A stretch of 64,000 bases of DNA, from positions 18,067,434-18,131,433 of the forward strand of contig OY987227.1 in assembly GCA_963920705.1 (NCBI GenBank). Reading direction: 5' to 3'. This stretch comes from Odiellus spinosus. Lineage: Eukaryota; Arthropoda; Arachnida; Opiliones; Phalangiidae. This document shows positions 48,214-60,900 of this stretch, in pieces. The notes below the pieces were generated by a model. It ran no database searches. It saw nothing but the letters and a program-made list of their open reading frames with translations, and had not been told where the DNA came from. How positions within the stretch are numbered: position 1 is the first letter of the stretch; each line of letters starts with the position of its first letter. A program made the translations under genes and the position numbers.

Positions 48214-49899
48214 AAATAAAAGTAACTGATTTCATTCTACTTTTCATATTATTTATTTTTTAAGGAAATATAAGTTTTTAACTAAAAATTTTAGTCATTC
48301 CATATTCTTATTTTTTTTATATTATTTAAAAACTTTTTTTAGAGGGTTAACTGTTTACGCAAAAATTTCATACTCACTAATAATATTTCTAATTTATTTT
48401 CACCCATATAATCTTTCGAGAAATGACAAAAATAATTCATAGGGAATAAGAGAGGCTCAGCGCCGTCCAGTAGAACTTTTGAAAAAAATACGTAAAATAC
48501 AACCAGAAAAACTAACAAAATAATAATAAAATAAAAACATTGTCTCGCACGTATTTTACATGTACCTGTTGTCATACCTTTTATGGCAGGTTAATTATAA
48601 TTTCTAAAAAAAGCATTTTTTCGTGGCCTTAGTGTTGAGATTGTGCGGTACCCGATGCGAAACAATCGTGTTTAAACAAAAAGAAACAAATTAGACAACA
48701 GTAGTTTCTGTGACAAAACGTCACTTTTTACGTTGTATTAATTTTAAAAATTGTAATTTGAAAATTTCTCGTAAATTCTCCGAAAAATTTTGATAAAAAC
48801 GGAGAAAAATTAATTAACTAGGAGTATAAAAAAATAACGCGCTATGTAATGAATGTGTGTTACATGTAAAATAGTAGGTTTCTATATAACTGAGCGCGCT
48901 CGTTAAATTTATAACGAGAAATGATTAATGTAAAAAATATATATATTAATATTATGATGTGAGCGCCTAACAGTGCTCTTGTTTTTGTAGCCTACATTCA
49001 ACAGTATTTCTGTAAAAATAATCTCTATTTATTAGTTTTAGAACAGTTTTATATAAACTTATATTATTACACGTCCCACCTTACATCCCACAACATTTTA
49101 GGATACTTTTATTTATTTTAAACGCTTTATTTGGCTAGATAGTCATAATTGACTTAAATTTTAAGCTTTTAAGCTACAGTACCATACATTTTAATGGTTA
49201 GACCAGCATAAATTCCTAACCCAATTTGAAAAAAACGTCACTATTACTGCAAAAATACAATAATTTAACGTAAGAGTGGCAATTGGACAAGAACTGAGTC
49301 GCAGTCACCGCGAGTACCAGGCAATACTTGTTATATAAGCAAGATAATGTTGCTCTCTATGTCGAAGTTCATGAAAGCGGTGCTTTTTAGTCTATTTGCC
49401 GGTTAAAATTGTCATCTCTAATGGCACGTCCAATGTTTTACACATGTAATGAACAAAGCAACATTACAACAGGATGTTAAAAACCATTCCAATCTGTTAT
49501 GATAGCCTAGGCGTGCTCATGGTTAGAACTGTGTGCGTTATAGTTCGACCTGAAATTTGCAAATATTTCTTATTATGGAAAATGGGCGTTATGGCACACT
49601 TATGTTTTAATTAATGTACTTAAGGTACGACTATGAAATTAAATAAGTAACTTCAATCGGGTTTTGTGACGTAACAGTGACGTTTTTCTAAATCTGCCGC
49701 TTTATTTTATGTCCCTTTAATAATAGCCCCTTAATTCAAATTGAAGGCATTGATGCTTTCTAGAAACCTTATTAAGCTAAAGCAATTTTTTAAATTTTTA
49801 CACCGTTTACAAAATGAGAAAGGTTTTAGACCGCTTTATTTAGCTAATGACAAACTAGTGGTTGTTGCTCCTTCTCTCAAAACTATTATATTTTCCTTG
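48214..49899. other. Gene-free stretch
   Basis: No gene is recognised. A minus-strand frame at 48339-48575 begins with a hydrophobic stretch but is T-rich low-complexity sequence without supporting exons. Confidence 0.4.
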
Positions 49900-50600
49900 C
49901 AAAGTGCTCGCAGCTAAGCCTAGATTGCACATTTTTATTTCCTGCCAGATAATTTTAATTTTCCTTGCTTTAAAATGCTTTTTACTAAAATGCCCCCAGC
50001 TAAGCCTAGATTGAAAAAAAATTTACTTTTAGGTTTAATTAGCTTAGAAGCTTAAAATAGTAGATTACTTAAATTTTTTGCCAAATACTTTTTGGCTTTC
50101 CTCGCTTCAAAAGGTTATTTACTAAATCTAGTGCCTCAAGCTAAGCCTAGATTCGAGGTTTTACTAGCTTAGAAGCTTAATATTAATTCAATTTTCTGCC
50201 AGATATTTTTCAAACTGGAATTTTTATTTTTCCTTGCTTCAAAATGTTTTTTACTCGAGTACCCTCAGTTAAGGCTATAATTTTTATATTACTTTTATGT
50301 TGAACTACCTTAAAAGCAAGGGGGCAGACAATTGAGAACTCTGGTCTACATAGTTGACGAACTCTTTGCGCTACCAAAGCTGAATTCTGACTTCACAAGA
50401 GTCTGATCTCAAAGCACTGTCAAAAAGCTTTTTACTGAAGTGCCCCCGGTTAAGCCTAGATGCGAGGTTTACCTTTTAGCTTTAACTATAAATTAGAAAA
50501 ATAGTTAAATTGTCTGCAATATATTTTTTAAACTGTGCATTTTGGTTTCCCATGATTTGAAATGCATTTTACTTAAGTTCCCCCAGCTAAAAACATTTAG
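49900..50600. repeat. Diverged tandem repeat, five to six copies
   Basis: The box AGCTAAGCCTAGATT recurs at about 49911, 49999, 50141, 50269 (degenerate), 50450 and 50583. It is preceded by TTTCCTTGCTT(C/T)AAAATG and TTTTTACT and followed by TTTTAGGTTT...AGCTTAGAAGCTTAA and CTGCCAGATA. Spacing ranges from about 88 to 180 bp. One interval (about 50320-50410) is interrupted by unrelated sequence. Confidence 0.8.
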
Positions 50601-52570
50601 CTAAAAACAATTTTGAAGATATGAATAATTATGTTACCATGGCATATCCACAAAATCAGATTTAATTCATCTTAAAAAAAAAAAAAAAAAAATCAGTCTC
50701 AAAATTTACAGATTTTTACCAACATAACACGTTTGTTATCTTTTACAGAGATGAATTGTCTCTAATTATAATTTTAACAATAATTTTAACTCAGTTTTAT
50801 TTTTAACCTATGAAAACGTACGTTTTGTAGAGCCACGTTTTAATTTGGCTCTTTAAATTTTTAAAAATAATGATAACTTATCGAATAAGCTTAAAACCTC
50901 TTAGATACCTCGATTTTTCTCCAAGGTTTTTCTCAGTTGTTAGCTGAAAAAATAAAAAAAAACACCTTACTTTAGCATTGAAAGACATGATAGACTTTTT
51001 CCTTTTTTTTTCTTTTTTTTTCTTCTTTAAATAAAATGTGTATTTTAATACCAGTTTTCATTTGGGGGCGAAAATAAGTTTGCCAACTTGTAAATATTTA
51101 TTTGAATATTGGCAAAAAAATCTAACAAATGATTATTGCTTCAGCAAAATACAATAATTAGCTTAAACTAGATTACACGTATATTACTCTCAATATGATA
51201 CGAAAGACATAAATTAGTTTTAGTTACCAGAATCCGGAGTATTCTGGGCTGAGCGAATGTACAGAGTTTAAGAAAATTGCCTATCTAAAAGTTAAAATGA
51301 GATTTTCCGCCTTACTTCGTAATGATATTGGAAACAGCTTACAATGGTACGATTGTCGAATACTGAATAGCAATTTCCAAAACTTCAATTTAATTAGCTA
51401 GCTGTGCTTGGTCGTTTTAATTTCCGGTATATATCATTTCACACCAAAAGTTTGATATCATGGATTTGACAATCGTACCCTAACAACATCAACAGAGTTA
51501 GTTTTGATTTGAGATTGGCAACAGATTGATTAAGGTAGCACATTCCAAAATTAAAATGTTTTAAAATTTTGCACTTATATCTTTTGGGAATAATGAAAAA
51601 AAAAAAAAAAAAGTTAGTTTTATAGTATTTTTTAAAAAATATTTTAATCGGAGCTTATAAAACTGTAGTAGTAGTGCCATAAATATCAAAGAAGGTCCAC
51701 ATTATTTTAGAATCATTTATAAGACAGTTATCGAAGGGTTTTCAGTTGTTTTTTGTTACGTTAAATAAAATATTAGATATTGAATACATTTCGTGTAGTT
51801 GAAATATAGCTCCCCTTGCCAAAAATTTACAAAAGGTATTCATTCTTAAAAAAAAAAAAAAAAAATGGAAAACTGTGATTAGATTTCTCCCTTTTAAAGA
51901 GTATCTCACGATTAACAAAGGAAATGATCGTGTTTTTAAAATAATCAAACTGGAATAATGATAATTATTTAATACGAAATATTTTGCATTTATCTATTAT
52001 GAAATGAAGTGCTATTCTTTAGGTGAAAATTTCGGTTTTAGTATAACCGTTAGACCAAGATTGCTAAGATTATGCTAGTTTCGTGTAGAAAATATACTTT
52101 ATATAATACGGGATTAAAATTTTTATGTTGAAGCAAATTGTAGTTAAAATTGTAACTACATCTCCATCTAGAAAACTGAAGGAGATGCCCATTATTTAAT
52201 AATATCCATATTCCTGATCTACGTGCTTTGGCCCATCATATATTGCATCCAATCTGATCTGTGTTTGCTTGTACATCCACTAGATCGTGCAATTTATTTG
52301 GATGCATCCATTGGTCATTCACTTTGTCAAAAACAGTGCACCGGAAGAGGTCTTATTTAGGGACTCATGGGACCTCTTTAAGACCTCTATTAAGAAATTA
52401 TAATAGAGATCTTAAAGCGATTGGCAGACCTCTTGGGCATCTCTTTGATTAACTTATTTTATTTTTCTGGTGAGGGTAGCATGCTGATCAGGCATATAGC
52501 TTAATTGAACAATATAAAATTATGCATTATAATTGCATTGTATTTGTTCAGGGACACTACTCTTAGGCTC
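50601..52570. other. Gene-free stretch
   Basis: AT-rich, with poly-A runs (about 50673 and 51596). A palindromic patch around 52345-52435 contains GACCTCTTTAAGACCTCT and its partial inverse AGAGATCTTAAAGCGATTGG / CAGACCTCTTGGG. No gene is recognised. Confidence 0.4.
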
Positions 52571-53032
52571 CTTAAAGCGAGGCTGTTACGAATATTTCAT
52601 GAACTCCAAATGTAAATTGAGTAGTATTTTCGGAAAGGTCGTTAAAAACGAATCAAAAATTACCGCGACAGTAATGTAATCGCCGTAATACTACGTCATC
52701 ACTATGGTTGCATGGCTAGTGTAGAGTCTACAGTTGATTCTCGAGCATTCTGGCATATGATAAGGTCGCTTTCGCGCGGTCTTTTTCGTAGAAGTACTTA
52801 ATCCAGAAATTCCTACTTTTTGTATGAAAATTGTGGTTAATTACATTACAGAAACTAAACTATATATCGGGAAAAAATTACCAATATATATTTGACATTT
52901 AAATTTATAAATTTCTTAAGAACACGTGAACCCAGATTGTATAAAATTTTGAATATGGCGTTTTAATAGTTTGATAAAACAAAATATAATCCATAGGCAT
53001 TCGAAAAAAAATGGTGACAACCTCACTTTAAG
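52571..53032. mobile_element. TIR element, about 460 bp
   Basis: The left end CTTAAAGCGAGGCTGTTAC (52571) and the right end GGTGACAACCTCACTTTAA (ending 53031) are inverse copies with three or four mismatches. The internal boxes match 14723-14920. No coding sequence; a miniature non-autonomous element. Confidence 0.75.
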
Positions 53033-56000
53033 TAGATATTTTTTCATCACTTTTTAGCATTTAAGTCAGAATTTCCCTAATTACAGCAATTGTAACGATT
53101 GTTTAAATTGAATAGTAATTTAAATAATTACCTTAAACATGTTTGTAGGAATATTTTGGCAATTGGTCTTGTAGTTTTTATCTAAAAACGAGAATTTTCA
53201 TGATATTAGCCTTTCAAATGCAAAGAAAATTTTTAAGAAATACGCCACACACGTATACCCCGTGAAGCTTTAGTGTTGTATATTAATTGCTTATTTTTAA
53301 GAAAAACAAACAATAAAAAGTGGCTAGTCTCGTGTTTAAATATTGTTTAGGCGCAAAATCTAGTCCAGATAATGTAAATGTGAGAAACAGTTAATGATAT
53401 TTGATAATACTATCGCAAAATGAAAAACATGTGGCTATAATATTTAATTATCAAGAAATATTTAACTAGACCACGCGGGAAATAGTAGTCTTGTAAATAG
53501 TTAATAATACACCGGTTAATGTTTTTGTTTTTATTAATTAACTTTAATTAAAGTTAATATCTTCACACACACACACACCCTTTATATAAAAAATTAATTT
53601 TAATTTTAAAAATGTGGCTGATAAATTTTAATTGTATAAATAACATTTATTTTTTTTTTTTTTTGGATGAAAAATATTTTTTAATCGTTTCACAAAAGCA
53701 GCCTAATTAGGTTTTATTACTAATATACATATACAAATGATGATTATTTTCAATACTTTGTTTCGTTGAAACATACCTTAATTTGTTATCATTATAGGAA
53801 AGAAAATAGAAAGTAACAATTGTAAATAAATACAAGTATATATATTATATTATAGTTTCTCTATAGTAATTCTGGTTTGTTTGAATAAAATTGTAAAGGG
53901 AAACTGAAAGTGACTTAAAATAAGGCCCGGCACACTCAGTTTTTGACGTTACTTAATGAAAGAAGTAATTTCATTCCGGTTTATGAGGTCACAGTGTCTC
54001 TTTGAAACAAAAACCGCGGACCTGCTTGAGTTCTTTTAAAGAGGTTGCAATTACGCTAGCATATATGAAGTAGTTATATTTTATAATTTTAGGGGAATAG
54101 ACGTCCAATGTGTCTTAATCAATGAACGGGGCTCATTTCCCTCCAGCTATCTAGAGACCATATTAAAATTTGCCTTCAAAATGGAACCTTAGTTTTCACC
54201 CCCTCTCCTATACTCTATTATGAGCAAATATTACCCCATTACATTATGTGACCTACAATGCCTTTAATAGTATAAATATGACCCTTTAAGCAAAGTATCA
54301 TATGTGTTTACGTAAAAATTGTCATTAATTTGACAAAAATGCGCAAGCAGATACTTAATTGTTAAATTTCTAGGATTACCTTAAATTGGAAAACTTTTAA
54401 ACAATAATTAGCGTAAAGGGAAAGGTTTAAAACGACCAGCAATATATAACAGCTTGAAATGTTTTTGTCCAGGGAAGTATGTGAAATTTCAGAATTGTAT
54501 AGAAAACACCTTTCAAGTTTATAGATAGGTTTAGTGTGACGTCAGTTTATTGTCTTTGCAGGCAATTACTAAATCATTACAGGAAAGCATAATGTCGGTC
54601 GCGTAATCGGCCAATTGTTAGTCTAGTACGGTAAAACAACTAGAAAAATTCTAAACTTTACAGTTTACTATCTCTTTAACCGCTAATTCGAACTTCCCCG
54701 TAAATAAACTCGTTTCTAAGCTAGAATTTGGTTCCAGCCTACTCTTGACCTTAAAATTTCATACAAGGAAGTGACCATTTGGGGATTCAAATGGTTCACT
54801 CTAATAAAAAGGAAAAATCTTCAACGCCAAGTAGGACAAAAATCTTCTGAAAAATGTTTCGTTCAAATTTCTAACAGGGAAACGTGAAATTTTATTTTAT
54901 TTCGACAATTCGAGTAAGATTTGGTTGTGTTTTTATTAAACACAATTTGGTAAACAAGTAAAATTTTATTTTGGCGCTATAAAGACCAGTGAATCTTCCG
55001 TTATCAATAAGAAAAAAAGGTTTAAAATTGGCTTCATAACGCGGACGTTCAACTTATTGTTATTTCCGACAATCTGGAATAGTTTATTAAATAAACAAAC
55101 ACTATTGTTCTCGAGTTCCGCGCGTAAAATATTTTTAGAATAATAATTTGAAACATTTTTAAAGCTTTTGAATTAAAAAAAAATTTAAAACGGTTACTAA
55201 TACTACGAAACAACATTTCCACTACCGGCATAATTCCGAAATTAGATTTTCGAGAATAAAAATTATGGCAACGGCGCTATCGTAACGCGTTCTTAGATAA
55301 TAACTAAGTTAGAAATTTCTTTGTGTGCCGCGAAAACGTGGATATGAAAATAGCGAAACCGGAGCTGAAAAAAATTGAAACGTCGCTTTTAAAAACCAAA
55401 ATAGCTTTCTACTTTCGATTTTAGAGAAAGTATAAATACGGGTTCCGAGGCGATGCAATAAAAATTACTACCCCTTTCTTAAACATCGAGTTTTTTTGTT
55501 TTTTTTTTTCAAGTGGGAAATAGAAAAGTGGAATAAGTAAATTTCTTTTAAGTAGGTTTATAATCTGGTTTTTCTATGAATACCCGTCAAAAGTGTAGTA
55601 GCCGTGAAAAAAGGCTCGATCTTGAGGCCGAGGAAAAGCTTGTTTTTTGATAGAACCCGAGGGTTGGAAGGGTGGAAATGGAAAATCATTCCTGCTTCTT
55701 TGCATTAATGAAAGGATACAGGGTTGCCACAGGTCGGGGAAAAGTCAGGGAATTTGAAAATGAACCAAAAAAGTCGGGGAATGTAGGCGACTTTAAAAAT
55801 CACAGATAGTCCCTTAAATTCCACATTAAAACTGTAATGAGACGGCAAAAGGCCGGGGTTGGGGGGTGATCATTTTTAAGGGCGAATGTCGTAATTAGAC
55901 TACTAAGGGGGATAATATCAACGTGCGAGACAGAGGCTTTTGACGTTTCCAAGGTCTGATTGCCTTGCATATAGGTTAACCACTTCCTATTATGAGATTT

Positions 56001-57374
56001 CGTAACTGACTACCGCCTATGTCAATGCTAAATACGTATTTAGTCACGTTATCATTTTAGTGCAGTCAAAGCTACATGCTTGCACACGGGTTACGTGGCG
56101 TCGCGATATAGCTAATTTCGAGCGTTTCAACACAATTGAAATTGGGAACCCTTCCCCGCGAAGTAGATCCGGCGCATCCCAGCAGTTAGATTCAGTGCTG
56201 TTTGTACCAAAAGGCCGATAATATTCCAAGCCTCACAGCTCTTCTAAGATGGAATATCCATCCCTTTCTTAAAGTTCAGTTCGTAGAAAGTTAAAATCCA
56301 GATCAATATTAGGATGATAAAACCTAGGGCTGGTTGCGTGCTTAGAGAAGAGTCTTCGCAGATTTCGTAGTTCTCGAGCATGTACTATATGTGAAATCGA
56401 TCTTTCAACCTCTTTCCGAAAGCTATGTACATAGGAAACGTCAAACCACCTAAATAAGGTTATAATTTAGCGCCTATGCATCATTTTTCATAAAAAGTAC
56501 GTTTACTAGACATTAGATTTTGATATTCAATAAGTGTGCAATCGATTGTCGACCAGTATAAACATTTTGCATATCTTGTTTGTACTGAAATATGCCTATG
56601 ACTGCCTGCTTCGGAAATGGCAACGCAAATCCAACCTCTAATGGTTAAAATAACATGTCCGATTGTTATACTAACTCCATTCTCCATTCTGATCCTAAAA
56701 TAGACGTGTCGTGTACAGTACTGCACTCTCTCCTTGTGTTGTGACGTAACCAGGAAGAGGGAGGGGAACGGCTGGAAGGAAAAAGGATGCATTTTGACTA
56801 TGATTTTGGGAAGCATGGAACCCGAGTCGGGCGCGAGCTAGGGAAGCTTTGGTATTATTTCGAATGGGGATTTTACTCCGACTGACCCACTTTAATTTCA
56901 CCCGCCCCGTTAAAAATATTCGGAAAAATAAAAAACGTAAAATTTTTCTATTTTTCCCTTGGCTAAACGAAGCCAGTCAATAAATGAAAGGTTCGCCGAC
57001 CTGTAAGGTGTAAGAAACGATTTCTCTCCATCGGATCACTGTGAGACTCTCAATAAAGAAATAGTTAAATAATAAAAAAAAGAAAAAGAAAACCACTTTC
57101 GATGGTTTTATAAGAATCCAACGCGAATGTTTATCCAGTTTATTCTTTAGCAAGAGATCGTTGGAAGATAACATCCGTTATATTTTCCGCTGCAAACGAT
57201 TTAACCCCTTTTATTTTATTTAATTTAATGATTTAATTTTCGCTTCTGCCATTCGTGCGTTTCTAATTTGTATTTTCGCTTAAATCGTCTCGAGATTTAC
57301 AACTTCATTGTGCGTTCTATGGTGAATTATGTATTTGAGTTAAAATATCGCCTATTTATCCAGAATTTATATAA
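53033..57374. other. Gene-free stretch between the LPGAT1-like genes
   Basis: No exon chain is recognised. It includes a short (CA) run (about 53567-53577), T- and A-rich tracts, and a GC-richer part (about 56040-56900) upstream of copy B. Open frames up to 111 codons (56481-56816, minus) lack any recognisable domain. Confidence 0.4.
55721..55815. repeat. Fragment of the 1427-1751 element family
   Basis: GGGTTGCCACAGGTCGGGGA, then AAAGTCAGGGAATTTGAAAA and AAGTCGGGGAATGT, reproduces the left end of the 1427 element. It then switches at about 55783 to GCGACTTTAAAAATC and CAGATAGTCCCTT, a piece of the 40518 foldback family. It looks like two repeats joined by nesting or truncation. Confidence 0.7.
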
Positions 57375-57422
57375 ATGGTTTTACGTGTAAATTGGCACAT
57401 ATCCTTTTCTTCCCTATCGAAG
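57375..57422 (+). other. Candidate 5' exon of LPGAT1-like copy B
   Basis: From an ATG at 57375 the frame stays open to a good donor (CGAAG|GTGAGT at 57423). Joining to the acceptor directly before 57901 (CATAAAAG) would add MVLRVNWHISFSSLSK in frame ahead of the next methionine. It may equally be 5' UTR. The 478-bp intron in between holds nothing else recognisable. Confidence 0.4.
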
Positions 57423-57900
57423 GTGAGTCTTCCATCCGATATCGTTATCTATTTTAAAAGTTGAGCCTTACTTAAAGGAAAAATCGGGGAAAAAAAAGCG
57501 ATTTCGGATTTTATAAGAACAGTGAGAACTTCAAAAATAAGACCAGTCGGTCAATAATACGAAAACTATGTGATTTTAAAAGAAATTGCGTTTTGTTCTT
57601 TTTTTGATGAGGTGAAAATGAAGTTAATTTTAAATGTGGTGATAAGTAAAAATTAATTTTATACCTGGATTTGATTGTTAAGAACATTAATGTCTTAAAA
57701 GTTCGGAAATTCGTTAAATATTGTTTAATTTTAATCTATTTAAACTATGTGCCCGTATTTTGAGGTAATTGTTCTCATATTTAAGTTTAAAAAAAATCGA
57801 AATCGCTTTGCTCACGACCGAGAAAAACTTTTAAAATTTATTTTATGATATCCTTTTAATTAGAATTAAGATTAATTATTTTTATTTTTATTCATAAAAG

Positions 57901-60900
57901 ATGGATCAAATAAACTTGCATCGTTTTTGGCGCACTTTTACAACGATATGTCGTTTCCTGGCGATAATGGTCATTCAAATGTACACATTCCCAACGTACA
58001 TATTTTGGATGGGACTCATAGTTGCACCCTTAAAAATCTTGAGATCGTCTTGGTATTGGAAAATCGAAGCTCATGTATATAAATTTTTGATTCGTTTTAT
58101 TGGATCTTGGCTATGGCTAGTAGGATACCAACGTAATTATATTTCTATAACATATGTCGCTTTCTTAGAAGGAACCCTTATTTCATTAGAACAATCTAAA
58201 TTTGCTTAAAAATTGAGTACTAAAAGTGTTGCAACGTTAGAATATAGTGTAGCTTTCAATATTGGCATTGAAGTAATTTTGTTGCCGTCTTAAAAGGGAT
58301 ATTATTTTCTTAGCAGTGAAAGAGTATAAACTATAGCAAATTTTTTCCTGGAAGATTTCCCCCCTTTTAGGGTTGTAATAAACTAAAAGTTAGCATGACC
58401 CTTTTAATTTCAATGACAATGTTTTCTAATATAGCAATACATTACAGTTAACATTAGTCTTGACAAGCTCGAATTTTTTAGCAACCGAAGGCTAATTTTA
58501 TTGTGCAAACTTAGATTAGTGTCCCTTCTAAATCTGCGACCTAAAAACACTAAAAACCGTTAGCAAAGTTTAGTTCTAACGTATTTTGATTGTCCATGTA
58601 TATTTTGTAACAGTGGAGGAATTGGGTGACGATTTGGAACCGTGTTACAATCAAAGATGTCTATTTCTGGCCAATCACCAATCGACGGCCGATGTACCCA
58701 TGTTAATGTCGGCTTTTTCTTACAAGAAAGGCGGTGTTTTACCCGCGACCATGTGGGTTATAAGCAACATTTTTAGATATACCAATTTTGGTATAGTTTC
58801 CTGGATACGTGGAGATTTTTTCATATCGCAAGTAAGTTATAAATTTCCGTGTTTTTTCTTTCTCTCGATCTACATACTATATAAAATTCAACCTTATTCT
58901 CTTATAAACACCCAATAAATTTAGACTTTAGCCTTTAGGGCATTCAAAAACAAGCCTTAGTTAGACTTTCTATAGATTAGGGTAAATCTCAATTGGGGCT
59001 TCAAAATAAGGCAAAACACACCAAAAACTCTCTATCAAGAAGATTGGGGACTTTTATTTAATTTCCCCTGCGTTCAGCGATGCATACCGGAGATACTACT
59101 TTGCTTGATGCTTCGGTATGCGCCGCTGAACGAAGCAAATTATCTTCCAGAAGTTATGATCCCCTTCCAAAATATTTTGAGCGAAAATCTTCAGGGGGGG
59201 GGGGGGGGGATCATTTGAAACGAAGATAATTTTAAATCTTTTAAAATTCGGTACCTTTTTATTTATGGTCCAATTTTGGTCTAATTGGTCTCATCGTAAG
59301 TTAATTACTAGCTCCCCTATAAGTTCCGCGCCATCAAAAATTCTGTTTATATGACACACCGCGCATATTTATGGAAAAAAAAGTTATGTTCCTCTTAACG
59401 TTCGTTCCGATGTAAATTTGTGTTTAACCCAGGCCTCTTAATTAATAAACGAAGCAAGACAACTCTTTCTTATATTAGAATAAATACATCTGTGACTTAA
59501 AATAGTCTCGTTATGAATTTAAATGAGATTTGCCCTTTGATACTACTTTTAATTAACTATATTTCAACTCTCGATTCAAGGAAAAGCCTAAAATAAATCT
59601 AGTGTAGACCTAATAATCATTAGACGATTAATACAATACTTAACCTCGATCGCTTCGTTGATAACATAATGAACTTGAAATATCAATTGTGCTTAAAATT
59701 TAAATTTTTGTCACGTTTATATGATATGGTTCCCAAATTTAAAATTTTTCTTTCATCTCAAATATATTTGTCCTTGTGTTTACGTCCCTGAGTTTTAGTT
59801 TCAGAATAAACAAAAATCCCTTGAATTTTAATTAAGGTAGAAATACTTGACCTAATATACCGGTTACTTTCACTTTCTGAAGTGTTGATGAACTTGAAAC
59901 AAATAACTAAGTTTGATTTTTTTTACAAAGCCTTAAGCGGATCAATACGTAATATAAAGCTTCATTAATATAGCCAATATCTCTTGAACACCAGTATACC
60001 CACGCGTAGCAACAATATAAGGGAATAAGAGTTTATCGGTTATTAGGAAAACGTGACTTTTAACGGAAGCTATCACGCCTACTTTTTTATATCCTTAATC
60101 TCAATTTATTAATTAACCATACACGGATATGTTTGGTTATTTAGAAAAAATATTCAACGGAAAATAATTAAAGCCTTTACCCTAGACGGTTATTTAGAAA
60201 AAATATTTATTTATCCTCAAATAAATTAGCATAAAATTAATTTCATTCCTTATAGTCAAAATAAATATTTAATTTAGTGAACATTGAACTAAAATTTTTT
60301 AGACCGTCCATAATAACGAAAAAGCTGCTATAATTTCACCTTGGGGTTGATCACTTCACTTAATCGATGTAGAAGCCTGTAAATTTGACTGTACTAAATT
60401 AATTGACTATGTATTTAGCATAATCGCGTAGTCAGTGTAAAAGTTTTTCGGAAGTGACTAACCTCTCGAATTTGATTAAGGGATTCTTTACATTTGCTTA
60501 CTAAAATCTGCGTGGAAAGAGCAATAATTAGTTTAATGACAAGTTAAACGTGTCAGGAATATATAAATTAAGAGATTAAATGTGGGCGGCCGGTTGTCAA
60601 ATTTACGACAAGGGAATTGATTGACCATGGATTAAAACAGAAGAAAACAAACCAATCGTGAAAGGTTTAGCTTAAAAGGTGTTTTCAATAATACCGCTCG
60701 GAATCTAGTTCAAGGGTTTTTGTTCTCGCCCGCCGTGTAGGCGAGGTTATTAGCATATTTAGTAAGTTTATAATATGCATCAAGATAGGAGGAATATAAC
60801 AGGTTTTTTTAAATTTATTTTTTAAGTTTAATTAATGAAATTCGAGGAAAGGGAAGTTTGTACTTACGTTCGTTCGCCCGGGAAATCTAATCTATGCCCG

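Noticed and set aside
48339..48575. Minus-strand frame with an N-terminal hydrophobic stretch, like a type II membrane protein
   Set aside because: The hydrophobic part comes from T-rich low-complexity DNA; no downstream exon with family resemblance was found.
56481..56816. 111-codon minus-strand frame upstream of LPGAT1-like B
   Set aside because: Composition and peptide show no domain, and no exon partner was found; probably chance.
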